Shown: positions 37,478-47,533 of the stretch, one piece after another | How the letters are laid out: each line of letters begins with the position of its first letter | Numbering within the stretch: position 1 is the stretch's first letter | Source: an uncultured Lachnospiraceae bacterium | GTDB taxonomy: Bacteria > Bacillota > Clostridia > Lachnospirales > Lachnospiraceae | Direction: 5' to 3' | Assembly: GCA_902763335.1 (NCBI GenBank) | Contig: CACWRR010000005.1 | Coordinates: 1 to 62,351, forward strand | DNA length: 62,351 nucleotides | The notes under the pieces: model-generated | Told to the model about the DNA's origin: nothing | What the model saw: the letters and a program-made list of their open reading frames with translations, nothing else | The model's database searches: none | Program-made: the position numbers and the translations under genes

Positions 37478-38317
37478 CTATAAAGAAATGTTAAAAAGTT
37501 TACATGCTGTCTTGTACATAATATTATTATAATCTTCTGATGATATTAATTGCGGAAGTTTTTCAAAATAATCCCTGTACATAGACGGCTCACCTTTACC
37601 ATTATAATAATATGTATCCATTCCGTCTATCGGCATGTCACTGCCAAACATTATTCTTCCACTTCCATACATCTCTATGGCTTTTAATGTGGTATTAAGC
37701 GGTACCCATGTTGTATCCCCATACAGATTTGAAGCTTTTCCCATTACATTCAATGCCTCTGAATTATCTGTTCCAAGCCCCATATGAACCATCACAAAAT
37801 TCACATCAGGATACATAACGGCAGCTCTATATAAATGCGAAACCGAATCACTGCCATCACCTGCCCCCGTATGTGAAACAACCGGCAGCTTTAAGCGTGA
37901 AGCCATATCAAGATATGGTCTCACGCTCTCACTGTCGGGTGCTGTATTTGAATGATACGGATGTATCTTTATCCCGTATATATATTCTCTGTATTTTATA
38001 ATAAGATTTTCAAGTTCATCTGTATATCCCTCTGTCAGTGGTTTTATCCACACACATATGCCGATTCTTCCTCTGTTGTTCTTTGCAAACTCAATATCTC
38101 TAAGCAAAGCTGCTTCCTGTGTCAGCAGATGTGCCTGCTCTATTATTTTCTGTTCATGGTCGCATTCAGTGCAGTCTCCGTCACTTACAAGACAAAAATC
38201 CACACCATATTTATCCATGGCACCTGTTATCCACTCTTCCGGCATATAAAATAAACTTTCTTTCTCTCTTGATACATGTACATGTGTATCAACTATATAT
38301 ACAGATTTTTTATTCAT
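37478..38317 (-). CDS. Amidohydrolase family (Amidohydro_2) protein
   Basis: 279-residue TIM-barrel metal hydrolase. Metal-site elements: DTHVHV (residues 10-15), IKIHPYHSN (near 135), VSHTGAGD, VMVHMGLG and FGSDMPIDG with the catalytic Asp. This family includes decarboxylases and hydrolases of aromatic or lactone substrates; the substrate is not evident. Start ATG overlaps closely with the yebC stop (two bases apart), so it is the last gene of the CNNM-yebC-amidohydrolase unit. Confidence 0.85.
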   Translation of the reverse strand: MNKKSVYIVDTHVHVSREKESLFYMPEEWITGAMDKYGVDFCLVSDGDCTECDHEQKIIEQAHLLTQEAALLRDIEFAKNNRGRIGICVWIKPLTEGYTDELENLIIKYREYIYGIKIHPYHSNTAPDSESVRPYLDMASRLKLPVVSHTGAGDGSDSVSHLYRAAVMYPDVNFVMVHMGLGTDNSEALNVMGKASNLYGDTTWVPLNTTLKAIEMYGSGRIMFGSDMPIDGMDTYYYNGKGEPSMYRDYFEKLPQLISSEDYNNIMYKTACKLFNISL

Positions 38318-38319
38318 AT

Positions 38320-39048
38320 TTATTCATCCCAGTTGTGATATACTGCCTGTACATCATCATCCTCATCTAACAGATCGAGGATTCTGTTCATTCTCTTTAT
38401 ATCCTCTTCATCTGTAAGTGTTACATAGTTCTGTGGTATCATTGTTACTTCTGCTGATGCCATCTTTATATTCTCATTTTCAAGAGCTTCTCTTACAGCA
38501 CTGAAATCCTCAGGTGATGTAGTTATCTCAAAGCTGTCCTCTTCCTCTGAAAAGTCTTCTGCACCTGCATCAAGAGCCATCATCATAAGTTCATCTGCAT
38601 CTCCGTCATACTCTTCTTTATCAATGATAATCTGACCTTTTTTGTCAAACATAAATGATACACATCCCTGTGCACCTACATTTCCGCTACCCTTTGTAAA
38701 TGCATTTCTTACATTGGCTGCTGTTCTGTTTTTGTTATCTGTAAGAGCATCAACGATGATGGCACTTCCGTTAGGACCGTATCCTTCGTATGTTACTGAT
38801 ACATAATTAACTGCATTTGCATCTCCTGCTGCCTTTTTGATACCTCTGTCTATAGTATCATTAGGCATGTTGTTTGCCTTTGCTTTTGCAATAACATCTC
38901 TTAACTTGCTGTTATTCTCAGGATCAGCTCCGCCTTCCTTTACGGCTACGGCAATTTCTCTACCGATTATGGTAAATATTTTTCCCTTTGCTGCATCATT
39001 TTTCTCTTTCTTATGTTTAATATTTGCAAATTTTGAATGTCCTGACAT
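38320..39048 (-). CDS. yebC: YebC/PmpR family protein
   Basis: 242 residues; begins [23 protein letters not shown], the family signature, and contains [28 protein letters not shown]. Long known as a DNA-binding regulator; more recently members were shown to help translation through proline stretches. Full length, intact. It lies 14 bases after the CNNM-type gene. Confidence 0.95.
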   Translation of the reverse strand: MSGHSKFANIKHKKEKNDAAKGKIFTIIGREIAVAVKEGGADPENNSKLRDVIAKAKANNMPNDTIDRGIKKAAGDANAVNYVSVTYEGYGPNGSAIIVDALTDNKNRTAANVRNAFTKGSGNVGAQGCVSFMFDKKGQIIIDKEEYDGDADELMMMALDAGAEDFSEEEDSFEITTSPEDFSAVREALENENIKMASAEVTMIPQNYVTLTDEEDIKRMNRILDLLDEDDDVQAVYHNWDE

Positions 39049-39062
39049 TTTGTATTTCTCCT

Positions 39063-40433
39063 TTATAATTTATTATTTTCATCTTTAACATTATTTTCAC
39101 CGTCTTTTTCAAGAACGTGAATCTGGACAAGTGAAATCATCTTATCCTCAACCCCGAGTATTTTGTATCTGCATTTTTCCGTGACAATCTCTGTCCTCTC
39201 ATCCTCCGCCGGAATCCTGTTAAGCTTCGTTATTAAAAATCCGTTGAGTGTATCGTACTCATCTTCATCAAACGTAATTCCAAGTTCCTTCTCTAAATCA
39301 TGGAGTGATGTCATTCCTTTTACCAGATAACTGTTATCACTCTGACGAATTATATTATTCTCCTCTTCATCATACTCGTCAAGTATGTTTCCAACAATTT
39401 CTTCAAGAATATCCTCCATTGCCACAATTCCCGATGTCTGACCATATTCATCAAGTACTACAACCATATGTATCATCTCCGACTGCATGCTTTTAAACAG
39501 AGCATTTATCTTTCTCGTCTCAGGAATAAACAATGTCTTTCTGAGCAGATTCGGAATATCCTTTATTCTTTTGTTTTTTAAATGAATCTTTTCGTATGCT
39601 TTGACAGCATCCTTAAGATGTAATATACCTACGATATTATCTATGTCTCCGACATATACCGGAAATCTCGATTTATTTGAATCCAATATAAATCTTATTG
39701 TCTGGTTTAATGTCCAGTCTCCATCCACGGCTACGAGGTGTTTTCTGTGCGTCATTATGTCCTTCGCCTCTTTGTCTCCGAATTCTACAATGTTTGTTAT
39801 CATGGCAGCCTCACTCTCTAAGAGAACTCCCTGTTCATGACCTTCATTGACTACGGATACTATATCTTCCTCTGTTACATTATCAGAATCATCTTTTGCA
39901 TCTATACCAAACAGCTTAAGTGCAACATTTGATATAGCAGATATCATATATGTAACCGGTGTAAATATCGCCACAAGAATACTCACAAGAGACACCAGTG
40001 AAAATGTCCATTTATCCGGATTTTTTGCACCCAGTTTCTTCGGAAGCATAACTCCCACGGACAATAATATAAATATTATAAAAAGTGCTCCTAGCAGATA
40101 TACAACTACACCGAATATACGGTTTGCTGCAATCTCACCAAGAAAACTTTCCGACCATTTTCTTAAGAGTGCCGCCACCACGCTAAGTTCATATATACCT
40201 ATAATCATGGACATGAGTGTTGACATTACCTGAACCGTATTTATAAATTTTGCCGGATTATCTATCATGGCAAGAATCTTTTTAGCCTTATCAGAGCCCT
40301 CGTCTGCCTGTTTCTGAACCTTTATCTGGTTTATATTCTGTATGGCAGCACTAAAACCATATATTACAATATTAAATGCCAAAAAGCATAAAAACAAAAA
40401 AATCCTCAACAAGGGATTACTCCCATCATCCAT
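39063..40433 (-). CDS. CNNM/CorC family transporter with CBS domains
   Basis: 456 residues: an N-terminal CNNM (DUF21) membrane domain with four helices (about 1-185), a CBS pair (about 205-335, [19 protein letters not shown] and [21 protein letters not shown]), and a C-terminal CorC_HlyC domain ([16 protein letters not shown] ... [10 protein letters not shown]). Members mediate magnesium efflux or resistance. AAAGGAG lies nine bases before the ATG. First gene of a three-gene unit with yebC. Confidence 0.92.
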   Translation of the reverse strand: MDDGSNPLLRIFLFLCFLAFNIVIYGFSAAIQNINQIKVQKQADEGSDKAKKILAMIDNPAKFINTVQVMSTLMSMIIGIYELSVVAALLRKWSESFLGEIAANRIFGVVVYLLGALFIIFILLSVGVMLPKKLGAKNPDKWTFSLVSLVSILVAIFTPVTYMISAISNVALKLFGIDAKDDSDNVTEEDIVSVVNEGHEQGVLLESEAAMITNIVEFGDKEAKDIMTHRKHLVAVDGDWTLNQTIRFILDSNKSRFPVYVGDIDNIVGILHLKDAVKAYEKIHLKNKRIKDIPNLLRKTLFIPETRKINALFKSMQSEMIHMVVVLDEYGQTSGIVAMEDILEEIVGNILDEYDEEENNIIRQSDNSYLVKGMTSLHDLEKELGITFDEDEYDTLNGFLITKLNRIPAEDERTEIVTEKCRYKILGVEDKMISLVQIHVLEKDGENNVKDENNKL

Positions 40434-40478
40434 AAATCCAAACTCCTTTTTTATATATTTACAACAGCATCACATGAA

Positions 40479-40507
40479 AATATACCATTTTCTAATTTAT
40501 TAGTCAA
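40479..40507 (-). promoter_or_regulatory. Promoter of the CNNM-yebC-amidohydrolase operon
   Basis: Minus-strand TTGACT and TATATT with a 17-base spacer, about 46 bases before the ATG. It lies just after the mazF stop. Confidence 0.75.
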
Positions 40508-40512
40508 ATATT

Positions 40513-40869
40513 TTATGTATTTAACTCAAGACTGATTCTCAAAGCTTTGTCAACTTTATCAAGTATTTCATTGTCTAAATGGCATACCTTATCTTTTAAA
40601 CGCCTTTTATCAATTGTTCTGAGCTGTTCAAGTAAAACTACAGAATCCTTGACCATCTCATATCTGTTACTGTCCAGTTCCACATGTGTAGGAAGCTTTG
40701 CTTTATTCATCTTTGACGTAATTGCAGCACAGATTATAGTCGGGCTATGCCTGTTTCCGGTATCATTCTGAATTATCAAAACCGGTCTGATTCCCCCCTG
40801 TTCTGAGCCTATGACAGGTCTCAGATCAGCATAATATACATCTCCTCGTTTTATTACCACTGAATTCAC
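40513..40869 (-). CDS. ndoA: MazF/EndoA-type mRNA interferase without an adjacent antitoxin
   Basis: 118 residues, full length, sequence-specific endoribonuclease of the MazF family. Visible: [30 protein letters not shown] and [12 protein letters not shown] with the catalytic Arg/Thr pair, HVEL and [13 protein letters not shown]. In Bacilli the order is alr-ndoAI-ndoA, with the antitoxin between. Here only 60 bases separate alr and the toxin and no antitoxin-sized frame lies in that gap. It is the last gene of the rex operon. Confidence 0.93.
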   Translation of the reverse strand: MNSVVIKRGDVYYADLRPVIGSEQGGIRPVLIIQNDTGNRHSPTIICAAITSKMNKAKLPTHVELDSNRYEMVKDSVVLLEQLRTIDKRRLKDKVCHLDNEILDKVDKALRISLELNT

Positions 40870-40929
40870 TCTCCAAATTCGATTTTGTTAATCTTATTAT
40901 TCCCACGAATTCAAGTGTATATTCCTAAT

Positions 40930-42111
40930 TTAATATTTATCGTAGAAATAGTCCTTCATAGCCACTATTTCACCATGTCTGTAGAACACTCTAGGAATAC
41001 GTTTCCCTATATCACACACTATCTCATAATTAAATGTCTCTCCTGCCATGCCTGCAAGTTCCTCAGCGGTAATCTCCATATCACCGTCCTTACCGAGCAG
41101 CGTTACAACGTCACCTCTCTGAACATCTTTTATATGTGTGACATCTACCATGAACTGGTCCATACACACTCTTCCGAGAATCGGTGCCTTCTGTCCCCTT
41201 ATAAGAACATATCCCTTATTTGACAGACTTCTTCTGTATCCGTCACCATATCCTACAGATACTGTCGCAACCTTGGTTTTCTCCGAAGTAACATATGTTG
41301 CCCCATAGCTTATTCCCACGCCTTTTTCAACTTCCTTAAGGCATATAATATGGCTCTTAAGCTCCATTGCAGGCGTAAGTTTTACTTTTGTTTTATCGAC
41401 CTCATCTGACGGATACATTCCATATAATGCTATGCCTACTCGCACGCAGTCCATATTGACATCAGGCATATCGATAATTGCCGCACTGTTTGAACAGTGT
41501 TTTATAGGAATATTAACTCCCTGTTTTTCAAGTTCGCTTATTATATTATTAAATATTTTATACTGTTCATATGCTGATGTTTTATCTGTTTCATCCGAAG
41601 CATAAAAATGAGTAAATATACCTTCTATCTCTATTCCCGGAAGTCTGCTTATGTCTGATATTACTTTTACACTGTCCTTATCAGGATGAAAGCCTATTCT
41701 GCTCATTCCCGTATCAATCTTTATGTGGATTTTTGCCTTCTTTGATTCAGAACAGGCAACATCTGATAATTTCTTTGCATCCTCAAATGTAAAAATAGCA
41801 GGCCTCAGATCATTTTCAACTATTTTTTCATACTGGCTTTCATGGGTATAACCAAGTATTATCACCGGCTTTGTAACTCCGTTAGTCCTTAAGTTTACCC
41901 CTTCATCACTGGTTGCAACCGCATATCCCCATACAAGTTCATCTACAGTCTTTGCTATAGGAACTGCTCCATGTCCGTATCCGTCTGTTTTTATAACAGC
42001 AATCATACCCGTTCCGTCTTTTGTATTCTCTTTAATATTTTTCATATTATCATATATTGCATCAAGATTTACAGATGCGTAAACCCTATAGTACTTATCT
42101 AAAATATTCAT
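40930..42111 (-). CDS. alr: Alanine racemase
   Basis: PLP enzyme producing D-alanine for peptidoglycan. 393 residues. The PLP lysine is in MIAVIKTDGYGHGA (near residue 40), the catalytic tyrosine in VGISYGATYV, and VCMDQFMVDVT is typical. AAAGG lies upstream and it starts one base after the nnr stop. It works with ddl, encoded at 56.6 kb. Confidence 0.96.
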   Translation of the reverse strand: MNILDKYYRVYASVNLDAIYDNMKNIKENTKDGTGMIAVIKTDGYGHGAVPIAKTVDELVWGYAVATSDEGVNLRTNGVTKPVIILGYTHESQYEKIVENDLRPAIFTFEDAKKLSDVACSESKKAKIHIKIDTGMSRIGFHPDKDSVKVISDISRLPGIEIEGIFTHFYASDETDKTSAYEQYKIFNNIISELEKQGVNIPIKHCSNSAAIIDMPDVNMDCVRVGIALYGMYPSDEVDKTKVKLTPAMELKSHIICLKEVEKGVGISYGATYVTSEKTKVATVSVGYGDGYRRSLSNKGYVLIRGQKAPILGRVCMDQFMVDVTHIKDVQRGDVVTLLGKDGDMEITAEELAGMAGETFNYEIVCDIGKRIPRVFYRHGEIVAMKDYFYDKY

Positions 42112-42112
42112 A

Positions 42113-43624
42113 TTACTTATTACCTTTCAATTCATTTTCGTATTTCTTCATAACTTTTTTTAAAGATTCTGCAAGCTCTGTGGCATTCATTCCATATTGA
42201 CCGTATTTATCTGCCGCCACATCCCCGGCTTTTCCGTGAATATAAACTCCTGAATAAGCCGCCATGTCAGGATTCATTCCCTGGCACATAAGTGCACCGA
42301 TTGTACCTGCAAGTATATCTCCCGAGCCTCCCTTTGCCATTCCTGAATTACCATTAATATTTATATAACATTCTCCTGTCGGAAGTGCCGTAACCGTTCT
42401 TGCATCCTTCAATACACATGTAATTTTGTAGTTCTTTGCATACTGTATTGCAGCCTCTACGGGATTCATTTTTATATCTCTTATACTCATTCCGGTAAGT
42501 CTTGAAAATTCTCCCACATGCGGTGTTATAACCACATTTTCATGATATTTTTCCTTCAGCTTATCTGAAATGTTTATCTGGTTTAATGCATCTGCATCAA
42601 GAACAGTCTTTTTCCCTGAGTCTAATACCATGCCTACAAGCTTTTCCGTCATTTCTCCGGTTCCTAACCCCGGTCCGCATACGATGCAGTCTGACTGTGC
42701 CATGATATTCTCCAGGCTGTCAGTTCCTGTCTCTTCATCATATGTATACAATACCGCTTCCGGGAGTAACGTTTGCATTATAACTCTATTTTTCTCAGTA
42801 GTAAATACCCTTACAAGTCCTGTTCCCATCCTGTATGCTGCTTTAGCACACAAAAAGGCTGCCCCACACATATTTTTACTTCCCGCAACCACAAGTAATT
42901 TTCCATATGTTCCCTTATTGGAATCATTTTTTCTGCGTGGCAGAATATTTAACATATCCCTGTCTTCAGCTATAAACCTGTCTGCCGCCACGGATTTTAT
43001 TATTGCCTCCGGAAATCCTATATCCTTTGTAATTACTTTTCCCGAATATTCCGCACCGGGATAAATAATATTCCCAAGCTTCACCGCGCCGAAAGTCACA
43101 GTCATATCTGCCTTAAATGCCGTTCCCATCACCTGTCCTGATGATGCGTTGATTCCCGATGAAATATCCACTGCAACCTTAAGTGCATCCGTTTCATTGA
43201 TGCCGTTAATTATATTTTCATATTTTCCTTCTACTTTTCTCGACAGACCTATTCCGAATATTGCATCTACTATTACATTATACTCAGCTATATTTGTCTC
43301 ATTAACCATATTTAAACCGATTTTTGATGCTATCTCTGTCTGACTTTTCATTTCCACGGTATAATGTTCACTGTTTCCGATCATATATAATGTAACACCA
43401 TATCCGTTTTGCATAAGTATTCTTCCCAGAGCCACACCATCAGCACCATTATTACCACTTCCACATACGATAAGAATCCGGCTGTCCTTATGCACATACG
43501 ATGTCATTTCTTCATATACTGAATATGCTGCTCTCTCCATCAGTACCATTGAAGGAATACCTATTTCATTTATGGTCTGTCTGTCGATTTCTTTCATTTC
43601 ACTGCCATTTACAATATATCTCAT
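42113..43624 (-). CDS. nnr: Bifunctional NAD(P)H-hydrate epimerase/dehydratase
   Basis: 503 residues. The N-terminal YjeF domain (about 1-210; GSGNNGADGVALGRIL) epimerises damaged NAD(P)HX, and the C-terminal ribokinase-like domain (about 225-495; KLLVVAGSKNMCGAA, VCGPGLGTGEMTE, VVITPHVGEFSRL, AKGGSGDILAGTIGAL) dehydrates it with ADP. Both domains look intact. The start has GGAG and overlaps the acpS stop by four bases. Confidence 0.95.
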   Translation of the reverse strand: MRYIVNGSEMKEIDRQTINEIGIPSMVLMERAAYSVYEEMTSYVHKDSRILIVCGSGNNGADGVALGRILMQNGYGVTLYMIGNSEHYTVEMKSQTEIASKIGLNMVNETNIAEYNVIVDAIFGIGLSRKVEGKYENIINGINETDALKVAVDISSGINASSGQVMGTAFKADMTVTFGAVKLGNIIYPGAEYSGKVITKDIGFPEAIIKSVAADRFIAEDRDMLNILPRRKNDSNKGTYGKLLVVAGSKNMCGAAFLCAKAAYRMGTGLVRVFTTEKNRVIMQTLLPEAVLYTYDEETGTDSLENIMAQSDCIVCGPGLGTGEMTEKLVGMVLDSGKKTVLDADALNQINISDKLKEKYHENVVITPHVGEFSRLTGMSIRDIKMNPVEAAIQYAKNYKITCVLKDARTVTALPTGECYININGNSGMAKGGSGDILAGTIGALMCQGMNPDMAAYSGVYIHGKAGDVAADKYGQYGMNATELAESLKKVMKKYENELKGNK

Positions 43625-44013
43625 AATTTCTCCATTCTGCCTGCAGCTGCCGCCCCACTCTCAGCAACGGCGTATGCCAAAGATAATTCATCATTATTTG
43701 AAATCGTGACGTATATATTATCTATTGAAAGCTTTTTTGCAAGCTCTTTTGCATTTCCATACAGATTTACATAGGGCTTACCGAACCCGTCACGCAGTAC
43801 CTCTATATCAGTCAGTCCAAATCCCCTGAAACCTGTTCCGAAGCATTTAGATACCGCCTCCTTTACCGCAAAATTATCCGCATAAAATGTCACTTTTCCC
43901 TTCGACATTTCCTGCTCCCGCTCCGTATATGCATTTAAAATAAAAGAGTTTCTGTTTATCGATTTTTCAATTCTGTCTATATTTATAATGTCACAGCCGA
44001 TTCCTACTATCAT
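43621..44013 (-). CDS. acpS: Holo-acyl-carrier-protein synthase
   Basis: 130 residues; transfers 4-phosphopantetheine from CoA to acyl carrier protein. Motifs: GIGCDIINIDRI (residues 4-15, Mg-binding Asp) and FAVKEAVSKCFGTGFRGF (WxxKEA-like motif). Slightly longer than the usual 120 because of an Ala/Gly-rich C-terminus (AAAAGRMEKL). Coupled to nnr. Confidence 0.95.
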   Translation of the reverse strand: MIVGIGCDIINIDRIEKSINRNSFILNAYTEREQEMSKGKVTFYADNFAVKEAVSKCFGTGFRGFGLTDIEVLRDGFGKPYVNLYGNAKELAKKLSIDNIYVTISNNDELSLAYAVAESGAAAAGRMEKL

Positions 44014-44015
44014 AA

Positions 44016-44633
44016 CTACTCCACATTTCCATCATTTCTGTCAAAAATCTCCATAAACTCCGGTCCGAACATGTCATGAAGATATGTATATATTTTCTGA
44101 TTTGCTTCTTCTTTATCCTGTTTTATGAGAACCTGTCTCTTTAATTCAATTCTGGTTCTGTCAAGCCAGTCCGATATAGCTTTAATATCAGCCTCGTTGT
44201 TATTCATTTTTTCGTAACACACTCTGACACTTGCAAGCATTAACTCCTCATTGGCCTTTCTTATCTCATCCGGAATTTCATCCGTTTCTCTCATGCATTT
44301 TGATATCTTATCATTAATATCTATAATGAGTTTCTGGCTCTTATCAAGCTTCTTTCTGCGCTTCTCTTCCTTATCGTCATAAGATACTTCATTCATATTA
44401 AGCATGATTTCTGACATAAGTTTCTTCTTTAGTGCCTGCAATTCCTTTAAATCAGTTCCGAGTCTCGACTGTTTTTTCATTGCATTTAACAGATTATTTT
44501 CAAGTTTCTTAATATGTGCCGGTTTCTGGTCATCAGGAAACAACTGCTGCCATCTGTTATCAAGTATCAGAATTGGCAGTCTTTTTCCTCTGACCATATC
44601 CTCAAAATTAAAGTCTGCTTTATCCTTCCCCAT
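44016..44633 (-). CDS. Conserved hypothetical coiled-coil protein
   Basis: About 205 residues from the ATG at 44633 (MGKDKADFNFEDM), set by GGAGG six bases upstream. Opens with GKRLPILILDNRWQQLFPDD, then long charged helices (about 45-110 and 135-190) of coiled-coil character. No membrane segment and no recognised catalytic motif. Unknown function. Its position between rex and acpS in an operon and its clean binding site support it as real. Confidence 0.8.
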   Translation of the reverse strand: MGKDKADFNFEDMVRGKRLPILILDNRWQQLFPDDQKPAHIKKLENNLLNAMKKQSRLGTDLKELQALKKKLMSEIMLNMNEVSYDDKEEKRRKKLDKSQKLIIDINDKISKCMRETDEIPDEIRKANEELMLASVRVCYEKMNNNEADIKAISDWLDRTRIELKRQVLIKQDKEEANQKIYTYLHDMFGPEFMEIFDRNDGNVE

Positions 44634-44676
44634 GCTAATCCTCCATTCCACATTACACGGTTTTCACCGTCTCTGT

Positions 44677-45312
44677 CTATTTTTCATCACGGGTAGTAAG
44701 GTTATATGATAATCTCATAAGACTCTCTGACAAATGTACATTTTCAACTACTATTCCTTTTGGAAGTTTTAAATCGACATGTGCAAAATTCCATATTCCT
44801 TTTATTCCATAGGCAACAAGATTTTCAGCTATCTCCGGTGCCTGCTGCTTTGGCAGTGTAAGAGCCGCTATCTCAATTTTATTCTTCTTTATAAACTCTC
44901 CTATCTCTTCCATTCCCATTATCTTAATTCCACGAACATTTCTGCCTATTATGTCAGGATTTTTATCAAACATTCCCTTCACTATAAAGCCACGTCTCTC
45001 AAAATTTGTGTAGTTGGCAATTGCCTGTCCTAAATGCCCCGAACCTACCACTATTATATTATGTCTTCTGTCAACACCGAGTAGTCTTCCTATCTCATTA
45101 TATAAATATTCAACATTATATCCGTATCCCTGCTGACCAAACCCGCCAAAATTGTTCAAATCCTGACGAATCTGTGATGCGGTTACATTCATAAGTTTAC
45201 TGAGTTCGCCTGATGATATTCTCTCTGTTCCGGCTTCCATAAGTTCCCCAAGGTATCTGTAATATCTTGGCAGTCTCTTTACTACCGCTGTCGAGATTCC
45301 ATTCTTAATCAT
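44677..45312 (-). CDS. rex: Redox-sensing transcriptional repressor Rex
   Basis: 211 residues. The N-terminal winged helix (LPRYYRYLGELMEAGTERISSGELSKLMNVTASQIRQDLNNFG) and the Rossmann domain with VVGSGHLGQAIANY (near residue 88) that senses NADH/NAD+. Rex represses fermentation and respiration genes until NADH rises. Start codon site is weak (AAGGCG further upstream). First gene of the rex-hypothetical-acpS-nnr-alr-mazF unit. I did not find a full Rex palindrome upstream, only half-sites such as TTGTTAA at 45440. Confidence 0.95.
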   Translation of the reverse strand: MIKNGISTAVVKRLPRYYRYLGELMEAGTERISSGELSKLMNVTASQIRQDLNNFGGFGQQGYGYNVEYLYNEIGRLLGVDRRHNIIVVGSGHLGQAIANYTNFERRGFIVKGMFDKNPDIIGRNVRGIKIMGMEEIGEFIKKNKIEIAALTLPKQQAPEIAENLVAYGIKGIWNFAHVDLKLPKGIVVENVHLSESLMRLSYNLTTRDEK

Positions 45313-45348
45313 ACACTGTTTCCACGCCTTTCCCTAAGTCTCTACTAT

Positions 45349-45377
45349 ATTATATCCGCTGAAATTAACACTGTCAA
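45349..45377 (-). promoter_or_regulatory. Strong promoter of the rex operon
   Basis: Minus-strand consensus TTGACA and TATAAT, exactly 17 bases apart, 37 bases before the rex ATG. Confidence 0.9.
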
Positions 45378-45415
45378 ATTTAAAACAAACTTTTTATAAA
45401 GAATAACTAAATTTA

Positions 45416-45424
45416 TGTTATAAT
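45416..45424 (+). promoter_or_regulatory. Extended -10 promoter of the second ABC-F gene
   Basis: TGT-TATAAT on the plus strand with no clear -35 hexamer; 44 bases before the ATG, divergent from the rex promoter. Confidence 0.6.
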
Positions 45425-45467
45425 ACCTGTGTGCATTTTTTGTTAAACGAGAAAGGAAATTATTAAA

Positions 45468-47393
45468 ATGGTATTATCATGTAATCATATATCTAAATCT
45501 TTTGTGACGGGCGATGTACTTACAGACTGCTCATTTCATATAGAGGATCACGAAAAAGCTGCCATAGTCGGCCTTAACGGAGCCGGCAAATCAACGCTTT
45601 TAAAAATCATTACTGGTGAAATGTCTCCCGATTCGGGAGATGTAACAATCTCAAAAGGCAAAAATATCGGTTATCTTGCCCAGAATCAGGACATATCTGC
45701 TGACAGCACCATTATGGACGAGATGTTAAAGACTAAAGAATATCTTATAAATATGGAGGAACGTATCCGTTCCCTTGAGATAGAAATGAAATCAAAAACC
45801 GGCGAAGAACTTGAAGCTCTTATGGATACATATTCAAAGCTTAATCATACATTTGAACTTGAAAACGGTTATGCATACAAAAGTGAGATTACCGGTGTAT
45901 TAAAAGGTCTCGGATTTACTGAAGATGACTTTGACAAGAAGATTTCTTCCCTCTCAGGAGGTCAGAAGACACGCGTATTCTTAAGTCGTCTTTTATTGCT
46001 AAAACCTGATATCATACTTCTTGATGAGCCTACAAACCATTTAGACATGACATCCATTGCATGGCTTGAAACGTTTCTCACGAACTATCCGGGAGCAGTT
46101 ATTATAGTATCCCACGACAGATATTTTCTTGATAAAATCGTTACCCATGTAATAGAGATAGAAAATCACACTATACGCTCCTACACCGGAAACTACAGTG
46201 CATTTGCAGAAAAAAAGGAAAAAATCCGTGATGCGGAGCTTAAACACTACTACAATCAGCAACGTGAAATCAAACATCAGGAAGAGGTTATCGAAAAGCT
46301 CAAATCATTTAACAGGGAAAAGTCAATAAAACGTGCTGAAAGCCGTGAAAAGATGCTTGAAAAAATGGAAGTATTAAATAAACCCATATTTGTAGATTCT
46401 GAAATGCATTTAAAACTTACTCCACAGATTACCAGCGGTAATGATGTTCTGACGGTTAAGGAGCTTTCAAAATCGTTTGGTGAAAATATGCTGTTTAACA
46501 ATCTTGACTTTGAGGTGAAACGTGGTGAAAAAGTTGCCATCATAGGGGATAACGGTACCGGAAAGACAACTATTCTGAAAATAATAAATAATCTTATCGA
46601 TGCGGACCACGGAGAAATATCTCTCGGAAGTAAAGTTGTAATCGGATATTATGACCAGGAGCATCATGTACTCACCATGGAAAATACATTATTTGAGGAA
46701 ATCTCCGATGCTTACCCTGATATGACGGGCACTGAGATAAGAAATGTACTTGCGGCATTTCTCTTTACCGGTGATGACGTATTTAAAAGAATTGCTGACT
46801 TGAGCGGTGGCGAACGTGGCAGGGTCTCCCTTGCCAAACTTATGTTATCAAAATCAAATTTTCTGATTCTTGATGAACCTACAAACCACTTAGACATCAC
46901 ATCAAAGGAAATACTTGAAAATGCCCTTAATAACTATGACGGTACTGTACTGTATGTATCACATGACAGATATTTTATCAATAAAACGGCTACCAGAATC
47001 CTTGATTTGAAAAACAAAAAGCTTGTAAACTACATTGGAAATTACGATTATTATCTTGAAAAATGTGATGAAATGACTAAAATTTATGCACCTGAAGCCG
47101 TTTCCCTTTCATCCGGTTCATCTTCATCTGCCGGTACGGCTCCGGCTGCAAAGGCTGACTGGAAGGCTCAAAAAGAAGAACAGGCAAAATTAAGAAAAAT
47201 CCAGAACGAGATAAAGAAAACGGAGAGCCGCATTGATGAGCTTGAACAGATTATTTCCGAATGTGACTCAGAGCTTGCAAATCCAGAATATGCAACTAAC
47301 GTAGGAAAACTTATGGAAATTCAAAAAACAAAGGAAGCTGCCGAAGCTGAACTTGAAACACTGTATGAGAAATGGGAAGAGTTAAACAGCTAA
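45468..47393 (+). CDS. ABC-F family ATPase with C-terminal coiled coil (YdiF/Uup-like)
   Basis: 641 residues. Two ABC domains (GLNGAGKST, LSGGQKTRV, ILLDEPTNHLD; and [29 protein letters not shown]), both with full Walker motifs, a charged inter-domain linker, then a Ser/Ala-rich hinge (about 545-560) and a C-terminal coiled coil (about 570-640) typical of the YdiF/Uup branch. Acts on ribosomes or DNA-linked processes; role not resolved. GAAAGGA precedes the ATG. It is followed at once by cloverleaf copy C. Confidence 0.94.
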   Translation: MVLSCNHISKSFVTGDVLTDCSFHIEDHEKAAIVGLNGAGKSTLLKIITGEMSPDSGDVTISKGKNIGYLAQNQDISADSTIMDEMLKTKEYLINMEERIRSLEIEMKSKTGEELEALMDTYSKLNHTFELENGYAYKSEITGVLKGLGFTEDDFDKKISSLSGGQKTRVFLSRLLLLKPDIILLDEPTNHLDMTSIAWLETFLTNYPGAVIIVSHDRYFLDKIVTHVIEIENHTIRSYTGNYSAFAEKKEKIRDAELKHYYNQQREIKHQEEVIEKLKSFNREKSIKRAESREKMLEKMEVLNKPIFVDSEMHLKLTPQITSGNDVLTVKELSKSFGENMLFNNLDFEVKRGEKVAIIGDNGTGKTTILKIINNLIDADHGEISLGSKVVIGYYDQEHHVLTMENTLFEEISDAYPDMTGTEIRNVLAAFLFTGDDVFKRIADLSGGERGRVSLAKLMLSKSNFLILDEPTNHLDITSKEILENALNNYDGTVLYVSHDRYFINKTATRILDLKNKKLVNYIGNYDYYLEKCDEMTKIYAPEAVSLSSGSSSSAGTAPAAKADWKAQKEEQAKLRKIQNEIKKTESRIDELEQIISECDSELANPEYATNVGKLMEIQKTKEAAEAELETLYEKWEELNS

Positions 47394-47408
47394 TTTTCTT
47401 TCCTTATA

Positions 47409-47533
47409 AAGATTCAGGTGTAAAAAGCCCCTACGTTGACTAGCCAACACAAGTATGTGTATTTGCAAGCCAGCTTGCAATATCACATATTGTGCTTGGC
47501 TGGTGCGTAGCACCCTTTTTACACCTGAATCTT
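47409..47533 (-). repeat. Cloverleaf repeat, copy C (after the second ABC-F gene)
   Basis: 125-bp element with a perfect 19-bp closing stem (47409-47427 with 47515-47533). Arm base AGCCAA/TTGGCT, apical TTGCAAGC/GCTTGCAA, invariant GGTGC/GCACC hairpin. The third small arm is degraded in this copy (CCCC opposite GTTG). On the minus strand it starts inside the stop codon of the 42-residue membrane protein. Confidence 0.85.

Noticed and set aside
45430..45450. Rex operator upstream of the second ABC-F gene
   Set aside because: Only a half-site TTGTTAA is present; the matching TTAACAA is missing.
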